NCBI GenBank assembly: GCA_026874595.1
Contig: CM049311.1
Coordinates: 31,949,176-32,013,175, forward strand
Reading direction: 5' to 3'
Length of the DNA stretch: 64,000 nt
Origin: Sipunculus nudus
Lineage: Eukaryota; Annelida; Sipuncula; Golfingiida; Sipunculidae
Shown here one piece after another: positions 11,501 through 26,500 of the stretch; position 1 is the first letter of the stretch; every line of letters starts with the position of its first letter. A program made the translations under genes and the position numbers. The notes below the pieces were generated by a model that worked only from the letters and a program-made list of their open reading frames with translations, was not told where the DNA came from and searched no databases.

Positions 11501-14500
11501 TGGATATTGTTTCCAAATTAAGGAATTCTTTTAAAATGCATAGTTTTCATTATCAAGAAATGAATTCATTTTTGGAGGAAGCAGTTGACTTAGAAGAATA
11601 TCAAAATCCAGATTGTGTCACGGTTAACTTTGAGCTTTACACCATAATATGCTATTTTAGGTTGTATTGAAAGAAGGACCAAAAGCCAATCTAAAATCAG
11701 TCACATTGTTGGATGTAGCTTGTAATCCTGCCTTTGAGTGGTTTTCTGACAGTTTCAGTTAAACAGACTTCAGGGGTGTTTATGATCACATATCTAAAGA
11801 TCCATTAGTGTGTGAATCTATCTGTCTATTATCTGCTGTAGGTGCTTGTGTTTCAATGCCACTTTCTTGTATTTCAGGAGGGTCCTGGATTTGAATATGC
11901 CCCAGACAGTCAGAATTTCAATGAATCCTACAACTTTAACCATGGAGAGGGTGGATTTCCTCCACATCCCCCGCAGGTTAGTGGTAACGCCGTGAAACAG
12001 CTGCAGTTGCAGTCACAGTTAAGCAGTTATTATTGCAATCAAAACAGAGCTAAATATTTATCACTGTATTCAAAGCAGGAATGGTGGTTAGTATTATCAC
12101 AATGAAACTGCAATAAGTTTTATCACAGTTAGCAGTTTATATTTTCCCAGTAATACAGCCATTAATGTTTTGTCACAGGAGGACAGCAGTTGATATTATT
12201 AATAGAAAACAGTCATAGGTCTAATTGCATTGGTACAGCTTGTTATGTTATCATCTTATCACAATGATGTCATGATCTGTCACCAGCTAGTGCAGGATTT
12301 TAATTTACTGCGCCCAAAATTTCAATATATCCAAAGTTGTCAGTTTTAGTTGATCCAACAATCAAGTATTGTCATATCAGATCCATCATAGTAAGTGTGT
12401 AGACAAACTGTACCTGTCATCCACTTAAACTTAAATATTTCAAACACTTGAGGTGTTACTGTACATTTTATTTTGAAATTTTATTACTGTTACCATCACT
12501 TCATTATAAATGATATACTGTTTCATTTACAGGGAGAATTTAACCAGTACTGGCAGGGTCCGCCACCCCATATAGATGGGCCTGGACCCTCATCCATGGG
12601 GGGTCCACACATGAGGCCTCCGCCACCATTCATGGGGAGACGAGACCATCCACTGCTTCCAACGCCCACAATGACATCAGGAGATAATACTGCTCTAGGT
12701 ATGACCTTACCTATTTCATATTTTCCATAACTATGTGAGGGATCCAAGGTTGGTTTTGTGGATCTGGAAGTTTTTGTATTCCTCGCCAGATACCTGGGGC
12801 AGTGTAAAGCAAATTAAATGGTTCTTACTTGACAGATTGTTAATATGACTGCTTATTCACTTTACAAGGTATTACGTCACTTTATGCTAAATCAGCTAGG
12901 ATCATTTGTCCTTTGTTAGGTGTTAACTTACGTCATGCTAAATCATCAAGGATCCATTGTCCAGGAAAGAAACATCTTTGCTCAATCTGAAAATTATAAG
13001 GATACTGTGTACCATTAAAACTGCACTATATAGATTTATTTTATTTTTGGTATAATGGGTGGTAGTTGAAAATAACAAAAAATATGAAAAAGCTTTATTA
13101 TTATTAGTAATGATATAGCTAAATTAAGTGTGGAGGCTACGACACTGCAAATTTTGACAAAGAAGAGCTATAATTTAGAATCTGAACTCTAATTATTTGT
13201 ATGTATCATATTGTGTGTTTTGTATTGTAAGTGTAATCTCACACTGTATTGTGCCCATTGACAATGTATCATCACTGTCAAAGGATATCTCATAGGTCAA
13301 AACTATAGGAAATTGGCCTTTTCTACTAAATTACCTTTGAAAGCTGTGTAACTAATAGCATGGGCATTTGTTGTTTTCTCCAGATGCTGCCAAGCGAAAG
13401 AAACTGCCAGCATGGATAAGGGAGGGCCTTGAGAAGATGGAGAGAGAAAAACAGAAGAAAGCCAATCAGGAACAAAGAGAAAAGGAGATGAAGGAGGCAG
13501 AGCAGGCAAGACTAAAGGCCGAGGAGGAGGCTGCAAACGAGGTGATGAAGGAACGCAAGGAGAAGGGACTGCCCATCATCCCCAGAAAGAGCAAATTTGT
13601 AAGTCCAATCACTGTTAATAGTGACTTATATCTGATTCATTGTATCTGTCATAATCAGCAATGGCACCCAGTAATAAATACTAATGCAACAGGTAGTCAA
13701 TGGGAAAAAAGAAATAATCACTGATGTATACATAATATATATGCTCATGATTGTATGAAATTTTCAGGGGGATGATATAGGTTTTTAAAGTTAAAAACCT
13801 TTACATTTTACATTTTATCTAGATTTACATTTATTTTTGTTTCATACTCAAAAGTCTTATACAAGAATGGATTGATAGTATTTGAAACTCATGGGCATAT
13901 TCACTATTTACTTTTCAGGAAGTATGCTTTGGTGAGATTGTTCCCTGTTCCATATAAATAAATTTCATTGAAAAGCATTATCGGTATACTGACAATGAAA
14001 TTTAAAATCAAGTGTAGCTCAAATTTTTGCAACTCCGGATTTATTTATAAGATGCTGGTGCATTATGGGTTGCTGATTGAACCAGTATGAAAATTGTATC
14101 ACAGTTGTATAAAATTTGCAGTATTCTTGATTTACTCTATAATACCATGTGTAACTATAAATCTGCATTCTAAGGAATGCAAACCTCTGCCATGTGAGGG
14201 GTTTTTAATTGTGGGACACAACCAAAACTAGGCCCATTTTCCCAGGTTCATTTGTGCATAAGTGACTACATCTGTGAATCGATGATGTTCCTGATTCTTG
14301 GTCATGTGCTAGTTCCGCACCAAAATCTAGGGGATTCTGCATTGGCCCATTCCTGAAATTCCTTGAAAATTTCATTAGATTCCATTCATGATTGTGCGAG
14401 TTACATTGTGAACACACACAAACCTACACACAAAAGTGGATGTATGCATACTTTTCTTGGGGAAACAATTAAATAAAATTTAGCCTTATTATTTTACTGT

Positions 14501-17500
14501 GTAATACTGTTTGTAGTTATGGTGTGTATGTTCGTAGGACTCTGATGATGAAACAGAGCCGAAGCCTGAAGAGGAGAAACCAGGATCAGGAAGTGAAGAT
14601 GAAGGAGTCTCCCCGGAGCGGAAACCATCCCCTGCCCCTGTAGAAGAGCCCCCTATGAGTGAGGAGGAGAAACAAGCCAGGCTGGTGAGTCATGATACCC
14701 CTGTGATTCCTGAACATATCTCATACGTTCATCAAAAGCACTAACTGTAGCTTACTTCTGAGCTGAAGGTCCCAGGTTCAAACGCTGCTGGTGCCTCAAT
14801 GGTATTATGGTGAAATCTTGTTGAACCTCAGAGATTTACTCTAATGTCTTAATGACAGTTTATGACTTCTTGATTATTTCTTACCCTGTGCATAGAAAAC
14901 CTGAAATCCAGAAGGCTTAAATATAACATCTCATTCTGATCATATGGATACCTTCCTCTTCATTCAGTACACAGTGCAACAGGCCATGGACCTATCCTTT
15001 AAAAAAAATAACTGGCTGGATTTTTAGAAACTTTCTCCAGTGAATACATTACATGCTGTTGGCATGGATGTGCATGTGCACAATTTGTTGCCAGCTCATA
15101 TTAACACATTTTATACACATGGCATGATGGCAGAATGAATTTGAAGAAAAAGAAACTGTTTTCAGTGAAATTGAAAGACTGCTTTACTCACAAATATTAC
15201 CAGAAGTTTTACCTCTCTGATGAAACTATTCTGTAGTTCTGAGTCTCCCTTGTAATTTAAACTTGTAAGTGACAGAAGTTCTGATAGCCCTATGTCATTG
15301 AAACGTGTAAGTGACAGCAGTTCTGATAATCTAATGACATTAAACTTGTAAGTGACAGCAGTTCTGAATATCCCTTCTTATTGAAACTTGAAGCTGAATG
15401 TAGTTTGGTATATCTCACTTAATTGAAAATTTGTTGATGGTGGCAGATCTGAATGCGCCTTTTGATCATTATTGTAGATGGTTTCAGTAAGGCGGATGTT
15501 GACAGAGATCCTGTTGTCCGTGACGGATGAGGAGATTTATGGGGTAGCTCAGCTGGTATACAACAGAGAGAAATCCAAGGCAGCCAAAGGTACATACAGC
15601 CAAACTACCAAGACTTTTTACTGCTCATATACAAGGACTGCCAGCAGCACACAGACTCGTGCACATAAGTACTCTCATCAGTCTCTATGACTGTGCTAGG
15701 AATTTTTTTCTGCATACATTGCTATACAGTATGCTGGGATAATGATATATTTATATGTAAGTAATCAGGGAATATTTGCCTGGGACTAAATGTGCAAACG
15801 AGTAACAATTGTTCGCTATATTCAGAGTGCCTTATGTTTTGTTTCCTTCTGGAAAAAAATGTGAGGAATATCTACCAGTGAAGTCAACAGGGAATTTCTA
15901 TGGGCATATGCGATATTTAACATTTTTATTTTTTACTGTTTTCTTTATTTAATTTTATTAAGGTTATACTCAAAGTGTTAGACACAAGGGGCAGCAGTTC
16001 AAATTATTTACCTCAATGTGATATTTATTCATGTTTTAAGAGAGTTTTATATTTTGGCTATTTGTACACCCTTTTCAGATGTTAATAAATTAATAAAGGA
16101 TATCCATTTTTGAAAACTTTGATTTTTATGCACCCAGTTTAGTTTCCTTCTCCAATATTTGAATAACAGATATCTGACAGGAACATAGCAAAGACCCCTA
16201 TACTTCTTCATGAGCTCACTGAGCAACAAATCTTTCACCCCTATTGCTTAGGAACCATAACAGCACTATTTATCAATATTTATCAGTTACAAGCAGGGTT
16301 GCCAGCAGTCAGGGGAAAAACTGTTCAGGGTCTGTGAAAAGTCAGAAAATTATGAAACTTTGTGACCATTTAGGGAGAGTCTTCAAAAATAAGGGAGTTT
16401 TAGATATTTTTTGTGACTAGTAGATTTTCAGGTTAAAAAATTTTGCCTCCCTTTGCTCAATAGAGCCTGTTTTCAGTCAGTCCATATTTAAACTTCATTG
16501 TCCTTTCACATATAGTTCTGGTGTGTAAGCAAATTTCATTATTGACCTTTTTCAATCAAGTTTGTATTTTTGGTGGATTCAGCTGTAAAATGAAGTTATG
16601 GAGGCTAAATTTAAAGTTCTGTGTGTTTATTTATCCTTAAAGACCAACCAAAATAATGTAAAAGGGAATTCTTTCAAATGGTTAGCTGCTTGCAATCCTG
16701 ACAGTGTCCCTTTCATATTTGTTTAATTGCTCTTTGTTAGAAATCGCTAAGCATTAGCAGTTGGCCTGATATTAATATAGGATGAACTTGCATTTGATTT
16801 ATTTTTTGGCCTTACTTATTTTTTTGTTTCTTGAACAACTCCCTGTGGTATTTAACTCCAGAATTGCCATACAATACTGTGTGTATTTTTGTGAACTATT
16901 GATAAGCAAAGTGTGAATATCAGAATTTGATGTGTTTTCTTATGAGATCTGTTTCAAAATTTGTATCCTGCATATGGTATTTTCAAAGAGATATAGTTTA
17001 AATGTTGCTTTTCCTACTGTGTTTTATTCCATAGAACTGTGGAGTCATTTGAATGTATTAATAACTGTAAAGATTGTTTTTCAGCATTTATATTAAGAAT
17101 ATCATTTGTTAATTTTATCAAGATTTATTGCATTGGAAATGGAGCTCTTTCCATTATTATTGTGCAGGAAAGTCCTTTCAAAATTCATATACACATTTAT
17201 AATAAATAAAATACTAATTCTTATTCATTAACTTCAGATAAAACAATATTGCTGGGGGATGCGTTGATTGACATTATCAGGTCTAAATGTATTAAATGCA
17301 TAATGATTTAGTTGGGATGTTTTATGATTAACACATGTCCCATCCTGGAAACAGCTCCATTTGAATTCTTCTGACTTTCTAATTCAGCATCTGTTTTCCT
17401 GAGTGATGGTATATTCAAACTGTATACTTCTGAAAGTATACTTTTCTAATGTAGAATTTAAGATTTTCAGATTTTGAGAGCTGAGATGCTTGAGTGTAGC

Positions 17501-20500
17501 CTGGGCTAGGATTAAGTCCATACAGTATTTGCTGGTGTTGCCATGTCATCTAGACTAATGAGTTTGTATTGTATGTGTAAAAGCTCCAGCCAAACAGCTG
17601 GCCAAGTCTACAGCATTAGCATCCATCACCGGACTTGGTAAGTCTCCATTGTCTTTTGCCACCATCAGCGGTTGACACCCTTTGGCTCTGCAGTGTACCT
17701 TTCAGCTAAGTTCTTGTGTAATCAGGTATTTCTTTCCTTTCATTGAATAATGATACACATCACAAGCATTGCAACACTGAAGATTTTTACATAAGCGATT
17801 ATACAATTATTCAGGCATATAAAGCAGCAAGTTTTCATTTTAACACAAGTCTGTTCCATCCATCTTTATTGTTGTGACTCTCTGTCTTTCTGTATCCCTC
17901 TCTCTGATATAGCCGCTCAGTATTACAGTTACATGGTATTAATTCTTTGGTGATCACATTCAACAGTATATACACCAACTGTAAACAGAGTCTTATCTAA
18001 GCTGCCACTGGGTGTCAAACACTGATGCAATTAGTTCTTGTAATAAAACATGTATGCATAAATGTCTTCAAAGGGACAAATGTGAAGAATTCATATATTT
18101 CATATTTGTGAAAAATGAAATTTATGTTGGTTTTCTTGGGGAATCATGAACTGCAACATATGGTTAAGGTCTGCATTTTATATGTTTCTGATAGCGACAA
18201 ATTTAACATTGTTAATGACCTTGGATGGTTGAATTAAGCTAATTAAAGATGAAATGGTTGTTCTTGAGTTTTCAAGGTGGAATACTAATTTAATAATTTT
18301 AATGGTGTGGTGTATCATATCTTGATTCTTTGTACTGTAAACTGTACTGTTATTCAAAATGTATAGATGTTATAATAATGACGTAGCTGATTTTCAGGTC
18401 TTGGATACGGGTCAGGGAGTGACAGTGAGACGGAGCCAGAGTCTGTTGGAGGGCCGTCTGAGAGAGAAAGTGAATCTGAAGATGAGGCTGTGGTGCAGGA
18501 GCGTATTCGTCGCAAGAGGCAAGAGTTTGAACGTAAAATGAGGGCTATAGAAGAAGAAGGTAAATTGTGTATAATGCTCATCCGTTTTTAGCTCAGCTGA
18601 CTGAAATAGCGATCACTCCTTGTCCGTCGTCTATCCGTCCGTCTGTCAGTTAACAGGGCACAAATCATAACTGCTGGACCTAGAAACTCCTAACTGAAAA
18701 TGCATGGAGTTCCATAAAAAATCTTGGAAACCTGATATAAGGTAAAGGTGACCTATATCCTCCGTCCTATAGGGCACTTGATTACCCCGCCAGAATTATT
18801 AAAAATTTGTTACAAAAGCTCCAGTATCTGAATAACTAACACATTGATTGCCAAGATTCTTTCCATATATATATTTATCAAATAATGTTTCATCATTTCC
18901 TGAAGACTGGTGGCACCACCTGTATTTTTAGCTCAGCTGACTGTAAGTCATCTGAGCTTTAGCTATGGTCTGTTGTCCATCCGTCTGGCTTTCTGTTCTT
19001 TAAACTGGCAGGTTTAGAACCTGTTGGACCTACAAATCTTGCAGATTCGGCATACAGGTAGATGTCCCCAAAATCACCTACCATACCAAAAATTGGGTCA
19101 CTATGACTTTGTTACTTTGAGAAATAAAGGAAAAATCTCAATTTTCTATTCAAAACCCATAGACCCACTTCAAGACTGCATAATATCAAAACCACTAACT
19201 TGATATTGACCATATTTGATACATTCATTCCTCATTATATTTCCTATGTACATCCCAGGAATATGTTCAATATTGTGTAAATTATCAAAGTTTTTGGCCC
19301 AAACCTAATGCACTTTGTGAAAAAAACAGGAAAGAAATTTGCTCATTTAACATGAGTATTGTTGTAGTTACTTTTTGTCAACAATATAACATTTTTAAAT
19401 TATAAGCATAAATATAAAATGAGTACCTTAAATTTTGCCCAGCTTTGGCCATGGCATGTTTTTTTCATGTAAGCTCTGTTGATTTAATCTTCATATCATG
19501 CACATGTCAGGATTCCAGCTTCTGAATTCTGAAATTTGAAATAAATTTATAAATTCTTATCATAACACAAACTTGGTACATGTGGTTACCATATTCTATA
19601 TCTTAGGTAGTTGTTTAATAACCTCAAATCCAGTTGTATGTTCTTCCAAGCATTGATTTATGCAAAATTTCACTAAACACTCAATTGAGCATGGTAAAAT
19701 CAAATCTGATTTAAGTCTTTGGCATGAATTTTAAATATTAAATATAAGGAAACCTATCTACGTACACAAAAACAAATTCCCCTCATAATATATGTATCCC
19801 CAGACAAAGTCGGGGGATACTATGTTTTCATACCGGTCCCCCTGCCGCCGCCTATAAATCTTGTTGGCGCGATAACCCAAAAAATATTTCATGGAACTTT
19901 ACCAAACTTGGTATATGTATAGATATGGGTAAGAGGACGACGCCTATTTAAAATGAGGTCATGACCTTTACTAGGAGATAGTCCTTGACCTTGAATAGGT
20001 CCAATTATGGGGAAAATCACACAAAATCCTTAATATCTCAAGAAATCTTGCATGGATTTATCCCAAAATCAAGTTGATGGAAGATCATGGATAGGGTTGT
20101 CATGATCCAGAAACTGGTGGCGCCACCTATTATTCTTTACTTGTTTTCGTGCTGTTTAATACCCCCAAAATTGCCACCTTACAGTAATGTGAGCATTATA
20201 AGTCAAAAACTAATGGTCAGATTTCTTTTATATTATGCATATACATAGGTATGGGTTATGGGATGATGTTTATTTAAATTGGGGTCATGACCTTTCCTAT
20301 GAGAGTGGCCTTGACCTTGAATATTGCCATATATGGTGAAAATCACACACCTCTTATGATATCTCCAGTGTTGATAGCCATATGGATTTCAAACATGTCA
20401 TTACAAACCTCTTATGATATCTCCAGTGTTGATAGCCATATGGATTTCAAACATGACTTATGTATGGCCCACCACTAAAGTAAGAACCCTATAGGTTCTA

Positions 20501-23500
20501 GGGTCATGAGGTCAAAGGTCAAGGTCACTGGACTGGCATCTTAAAAGATGCATTTTAAGCCAAGCTTTAATCCCAGATCTTCCATTTTGAATATATAGCT
20601 CACTTGCCAATAGCGGATGCTCCATATCAATTTTGGGGTCACAAGGCCAAAGGTCAAGGCCACAGGAGCTATTTGTCCAAAAATTAGTTTCTGGATGATA
20701 ATTCCTGCTTTTATTGATGTATTGATTTCAAACTTGACTTATATATGTCCCATTGAAAAAGCAAGACTCCTATTGATTTTGGGGTCATGAGGTCAAAGGT
20801 CAAGGTCACAGGACACATCTTTTAAAAGATTGTGGATGCATTTTCAGCCAAACATTTCATCTCAGACCTTTCATCTTGCACATAGAGTTCATCTGCCAAT
20901 AGAGGAAGACCCCTATCAATTTTGAGGTCACAAGGTCAAAGGTGAGGGTCACAGGAGCCATCTGTCCAAAAATTAGTTTCTGGATGATAATTCCTTCTTT
21001 TATTGATGTATGGATTTCAAACTTGACTTGTATTTGACCCATTGGAAAAGCAAGACCCGAATTGATTTTGGGGTCATGAGGTCAAAGGTCAAGTTCACAG
21101 GAAACATCTTTTAAAAGATTGTGGATGCATTTTCAGCCAAACAATTCATCTCAGATCTTTCATCTTGCACATATAGCTCACCTGCCAAGAGTGGAAGACC
21201 CCTATCAATTTTGAGGTCACAAGGTCAAAGGTGAAGGTCACAGGAGCCATATGTCCAAAAATTAGTTTCTGGATGATAATTCCTGCTTTTATTGATATAT
21301 GGATTTCAAACTTGACTTGTATATGTTCCATTGGAAAAGCAAGACCCAAATTGATTTTGGGGTCATGAGGTCAAAGGTCAAGGTCTCAGGACACATCTTT
21401 AAAAAGATGTGGATGCATTTTCAGTAAAACATCTCATCTCAGATCTTTCATCTTGCACATATAGTTCACCTACCAAGAGAGGAAGAACCCTATCAAATTT
21501 GAGGTCACAAGGTCAAAGGTTAAGGTTCACAGGAGCCATCTGTCCAAAAATTAGTTTCTGGATGATAATTCCTGCTTTATTGATGTATAGATTTCAAACT
21601 TGATTTGTATATGTCCCATTGGAAAAGCAAGACCCGAATTGATTTTGGGGTCATGAGGTCAAAGGTCAAGGTCACAGGACACATCTTTAAAAAGATCAAG
21701 GTCACAGGACCAACATCTTCAACAAGATTGTGGATTGATAGATGGAAGAAACAATAAATATGCCAAGTGTCAGTATATGCTGCTAAAAATAGGGGCCTAT
21801 TCTTAAAGGGGGGGGGGCTACTATGTCTTGGGATACTCTGGCACCTGCGGTGCCAAGAAATGTCTAGTTAAATGATAATATTATGATCTTAACTGTAAAC
21901 ATACAAATGAAAGGCATTGTCAAAAGTAGGACCGTAAGGATATCCAGGATAATTTTACAATCTAAAATGCTGTTTTTTCAGATAACAACAGTTCAAACTT
22001 TTAAAGCATTGTTACAATTTTAAATCAAGATGTTTGGCATTCACTTTTTGTCAGAGGAATGTTACACATAAAGAGGAACTTAACAGAGATGTTACAGATA
22101 AAATGAAAAAAAATGAATGCGTAGATATTATTCCAGGAAACTGTCACAAAGTTTCACTGTAAAGCTTACTCTGTTAATTTTTGAACAGTTATAAAAAGGC
22201 AACATACAAATGAAAGGCGTTGTCAAAAAGTAGGCCATTAAGGATATCCAGGATAATTTTACAAAATACTTTTTTTCAGATAACAATAGTTATCAGATTG
22301 ATGTGAAAGTATTCAAAAGTGAATATAATAGTTTTTAGCTCAGCTGACTATAGATAAATCATCTGAGCTATAGTCGTGGTCCATTGTCCGTCGTCTGTCC
22401 GTCTGTCTGTCCGTCCGGATATCCGTCCGTAAGACTGGTAGTTTCAACACCATTGGACCTACAAATCTGAAATTCAGCATACAGTTAGATGTCCCCAAAA
22501 TCTCCTACCATGCCGAAAATTGGGTCAATAGGACTTCGTTCCTTCGAGATATTAAGGAAAAACCTCAATTTTTTATAAGAAATCTATTTTCACATTCAGG
22601 ACTGCCTAATATCAAAACCACTCATCTGGTTTTCTTCATATTTACCATAAATATTCCTCTATATAGTCCCTATGTACATGCCAGAAATTAAGTCAGTATT
22701 ATTTAATTTAAAAAAGTTATGGGCCCAAACATAATGAACTTTGTAAAAAATCAGGAAAGATATTTGGTCACTTAAGACCAAAAGTGTTAAAGGTAGGGAC
22801 TTTTTTCAGTAATACAACTTAAATTGATCAAAATTTAATTGTATACCAAAAATTAGATCAAAATCTGTTTAATTTTTTTAAATATTGGCAAAAATATAAA
22901 AATGGTACCTTAAATTTTGCCCAAGTTTGACCATGGCACGTTTTTTCCCTGTAACAGCTGAGGATTTAATTTTCAAAGCATGTTTTTGTTACCATTTCAA
23001 CTGTTAACACCAAAAATTTGAAACCAGTTGATCAAAAACTAGATTTTATACAAGTTTTTAAGCACCATGTCACACATTGTTTACATCAAGCTAGTGTTAT
23101 GCAGTTTGCTAGAGCTCAGCTCCTCAGCTTCAGCTCTAAGTTCCTTAAATTTGGCATACAGTTAGATGTCTCCAAAATCCAAAAGAATTTGATCACTAGG
23201 ACTTAATTTCTTCAAAATATTAATGAAAAACTTAATTTTTCCATTAAAAATCCATTGTTACACTGTAAGACTGCCTAATATCAAAACCACTGATCTGACT
23301 TTGATCATATATAATATACATATTTTTCTATACATTCACTATGCACATGCCAGAAATGATGTCAGTATTGCGTAATTGTTTTAAGTTATGGGCCCAACAG
23401 AATGCACTTTTTAAAAAATCAAGAAATATATTTACTCCCTTAACAAGAGGATTGCTGAAGCTAGAGATTTTTTGTCAGAGATGTAACATTATTTAGTATA

Positions 23501-26500
23501 AGTTATTAGTATAAATATAGAATTAGTACCTTAAATTTTGCCCAACGTTGACCATGCCACGTTTGTTTCCTGAGAGCACTGTTGATATAATTTTCATATC
23601 ATGCACACATAAGGATTTCATCTTTGTAGTTCAGAAAGCTGAAAGAAATTGGCCAAATATTGTATTTTTTATTAATGTTTTTATGAGACCATGACCCAGG
23701 CTCAATACTGCCCCTCTTCAGTCACCTGTATGTTGACCTTGTTGACCTTTCATCAGATTATGCACGCTTGAGCGAAGCATACACTGGGGCAGCCAGGCAG
23801 CTAATGCCCAGCCACAGTTGATCCAGGTGTCCAACCCAACTCATCTAATAGTTGTTTTAAAAAACAACATAACAATAAACAATAAATTAATAATTTTTTA
23901 TTGGTTTTTAATAACAAATTAAAGAAAAATTAATAGAAAAGGAATTTGTTAGTTGATGAGTAACAGGAAATTAACTTGCAGTTACTGATGATGTAAGAAT
24001 CTATGGATGGATAGAATGTCAGTGTCAATGTTATTCCAAATAACACCATGCAGTCACCTATGGTATTTTTCAGTTAAATTTTAATGATAAAAAAAATAAA
24101 TCATATTATTCATTACTAATCATTAGGGATCATATGAAGGAAATTAATGATAGACAAAGATGCACTTGATAATATTAATCTAGATTCCTACTGTGTCTAG
24201 TGTGTAGATTGATGTGAAAGTAGTCCAAAGTGAATATATTACATTTATTTTTTTTAATATAAATAAAAGCCATAAAACTAGGTACTTATGATCATTATTT
24301 AAATTTGTGAATTTTGTATATTCTGGATTCTCAACATCATTGTTTAGCTAAAACTGAATATATACTAGATATAGTGTGAATGCTTTGCAAATGTATTTGA
24401 ATACAAATATGAATATATACTGCATTAAAAAATTTAATGCATTAGAATGGGAATTCAGGTAAAAATGAAAGTATTTGAATACCAGTGCAGAAACTTTCAA
24501 AATGTATTCATGCATGCATTCATGAATATGTTCTATAATATTATTTCAATAATCATTTCAGTTTATATTTTATTTTAAAAAATCATATGATTTTCTTAAT
24601 TTTTTTTTTAATAAAAATTATATTGGCACAATATTTGTTATTAAATTTTAATAAATAGTTAAACTCTTTTATTATATGTGCTGCTTATAAGATATATGGC
24701 CAAGTCAAAATCTGTGTGACAATAGCACTCCATTTGTTAATAAAATAAATGAAATCAATCCTCTTCCCTCTCCAAAGATTCTATCAAAATCACACATAAG
24801 CTAAACACCAACAACTCATAATAAAGCTTATATTTATTACCACACAAAACCAGCATGTGCCTCTTTCCCAAATCATATTTTTTATCATATATAACAGCTG
24901 AGCGCCATGACCCATGGGTCACTTGTTTAGCTCAGCTGACTATAAGTCATCTCAGCTCTAGTCGTGGTCCTTTGTCCTTTGTCCGTCCGTCCGTCCGGCC
25001 ATCCGTCCGTTAACAGGGCACATTTTAAAACCGTTGGACCTACGAATCCAAAATTCTGCATACTATTAGATGTCCCAAAAATCTCCTACCATACCGAAAA
25101 TTTGGTCATTTGGACTTCGTTCCTTCGAGATATATGAAGGAAAAACCTTCCTTTTCCATAAAAAAGCCATTGTTACACTTCAAGGCTGCCTAGTATATAG
25201 TATTCATATTCTTCCATACATTTTCTGTGCACATACCAAAAATTAGGTCAGTATTGGGTATTATTTTGAAGTTATGGGCCCAAATATAATGCAATTTTTA
25301 AAAAATCAGGAAATATATTTGCTCACTTAACATGAAATTGCTGAAGCTGGAGGAATATAACTTTATTTAATGAAGATTCAATTGTTTACTTAAAATTAGA
25401 TCTGAATTTTGCAAATTTTTCAAGTTATTAGCAAAAATAAAAAATCAATACCTTAAATTTTGTCCAACTTTGGCAATGGCACATTTTTTCCCTGTAAGCA
25501 GTTGATTTAATTTCCACAGCATATATACATTAGGATTTAATCTTTTAAAATCTGAAATTTCAAAGGAATTGTTTGAAAAGAGTAGCTTTTATTCAAGTTT
25601 TCTTACACCATGTCAAGTGTTGTTTACATCTAGCCCACCTAGTAGTACAGCCTTCACTTGCATTTTGTAACCCACCCCTGGCAGCTTGCCTTGGCTCAGC
25701 TTTGCCACTACTAGCAGGCCTCCCCTCTGCCCTGCACTTCCCCCCCCCCCCTCCCAGCTGGTGCATAAACTAGATGAATGTTATAATTTTCTGTATTTTA
25801 TTTTATTCTCGGCTATGCTACATTTTAGATTTTGTTTGTACCACCAGGGTAACAATGATTAAAGTGCACATTTAATTGTGTCCACAAAGTGATGTATTGC
25901 TATGAAAGTGTGGATGTTCATCAGATAATTAATGCTTTACTTCAGAAGAGTAAAACTTCACCAGGTGTGAAATTGACTATTAATTCCAGTAATTAATTGT
26001 ATCGCCAGACATAGTCTGGAGATACTATGGTTTAGGCAGGGTCGCGCCGCCGCCGCCCCAGAGATTTCTTTTGGACACAATAACTCAAAAAATATTTCAC
26101 AGATCTTTACCAAACTTGGTATATGTATAGATATGGGTGAGAGGACGACGCCTATTTAAAATGAGGTCATGACCTCAACTAGGAGAGTGACCTTGACCTT
26201 GAATAGGTTCAATTTTGGGGAAAATCACACAAATTCTTAAATTTCTCAATAAGGGATGCATGCATTGGTCCAAAAATCAACTTGAGCGAAGATCTCGGAT
26301 AGTAATGTCATGTACCGGAAACAGGTGGCGCCACCTGTTATTCTTTTACTTGAATTCTTGCCATTTAATACCCCATCATTGCCACTTAACAGTACATTTA
26401 TAACCTGTGAGCATTATAAGTCAAAAACTATTGGACAGATTTCTTTCATATTATGCATATACATAGACATGGGTTATGGGATGATGTATATATAAATTGG

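Larger units (their letters stand above)
18925..22331 (+). mobile_element. AGCTCAGCTGA element (copy B), interrupted by a Helitron
   Basis: Opens TTTTTAGCTCAGCTGACTGT at 18925 and follows the family order: CATCTGAGCT, GGACCTACAAATCT, AGATGTCCCCAAAATC, and so on. A Helitron is inserted at 19797-21867. The 3' palindromic terminus is absent; sequence stops at 22331, where copy C begins, at a point equivalent to about 24245 within copy C. Confidence 0.75.
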
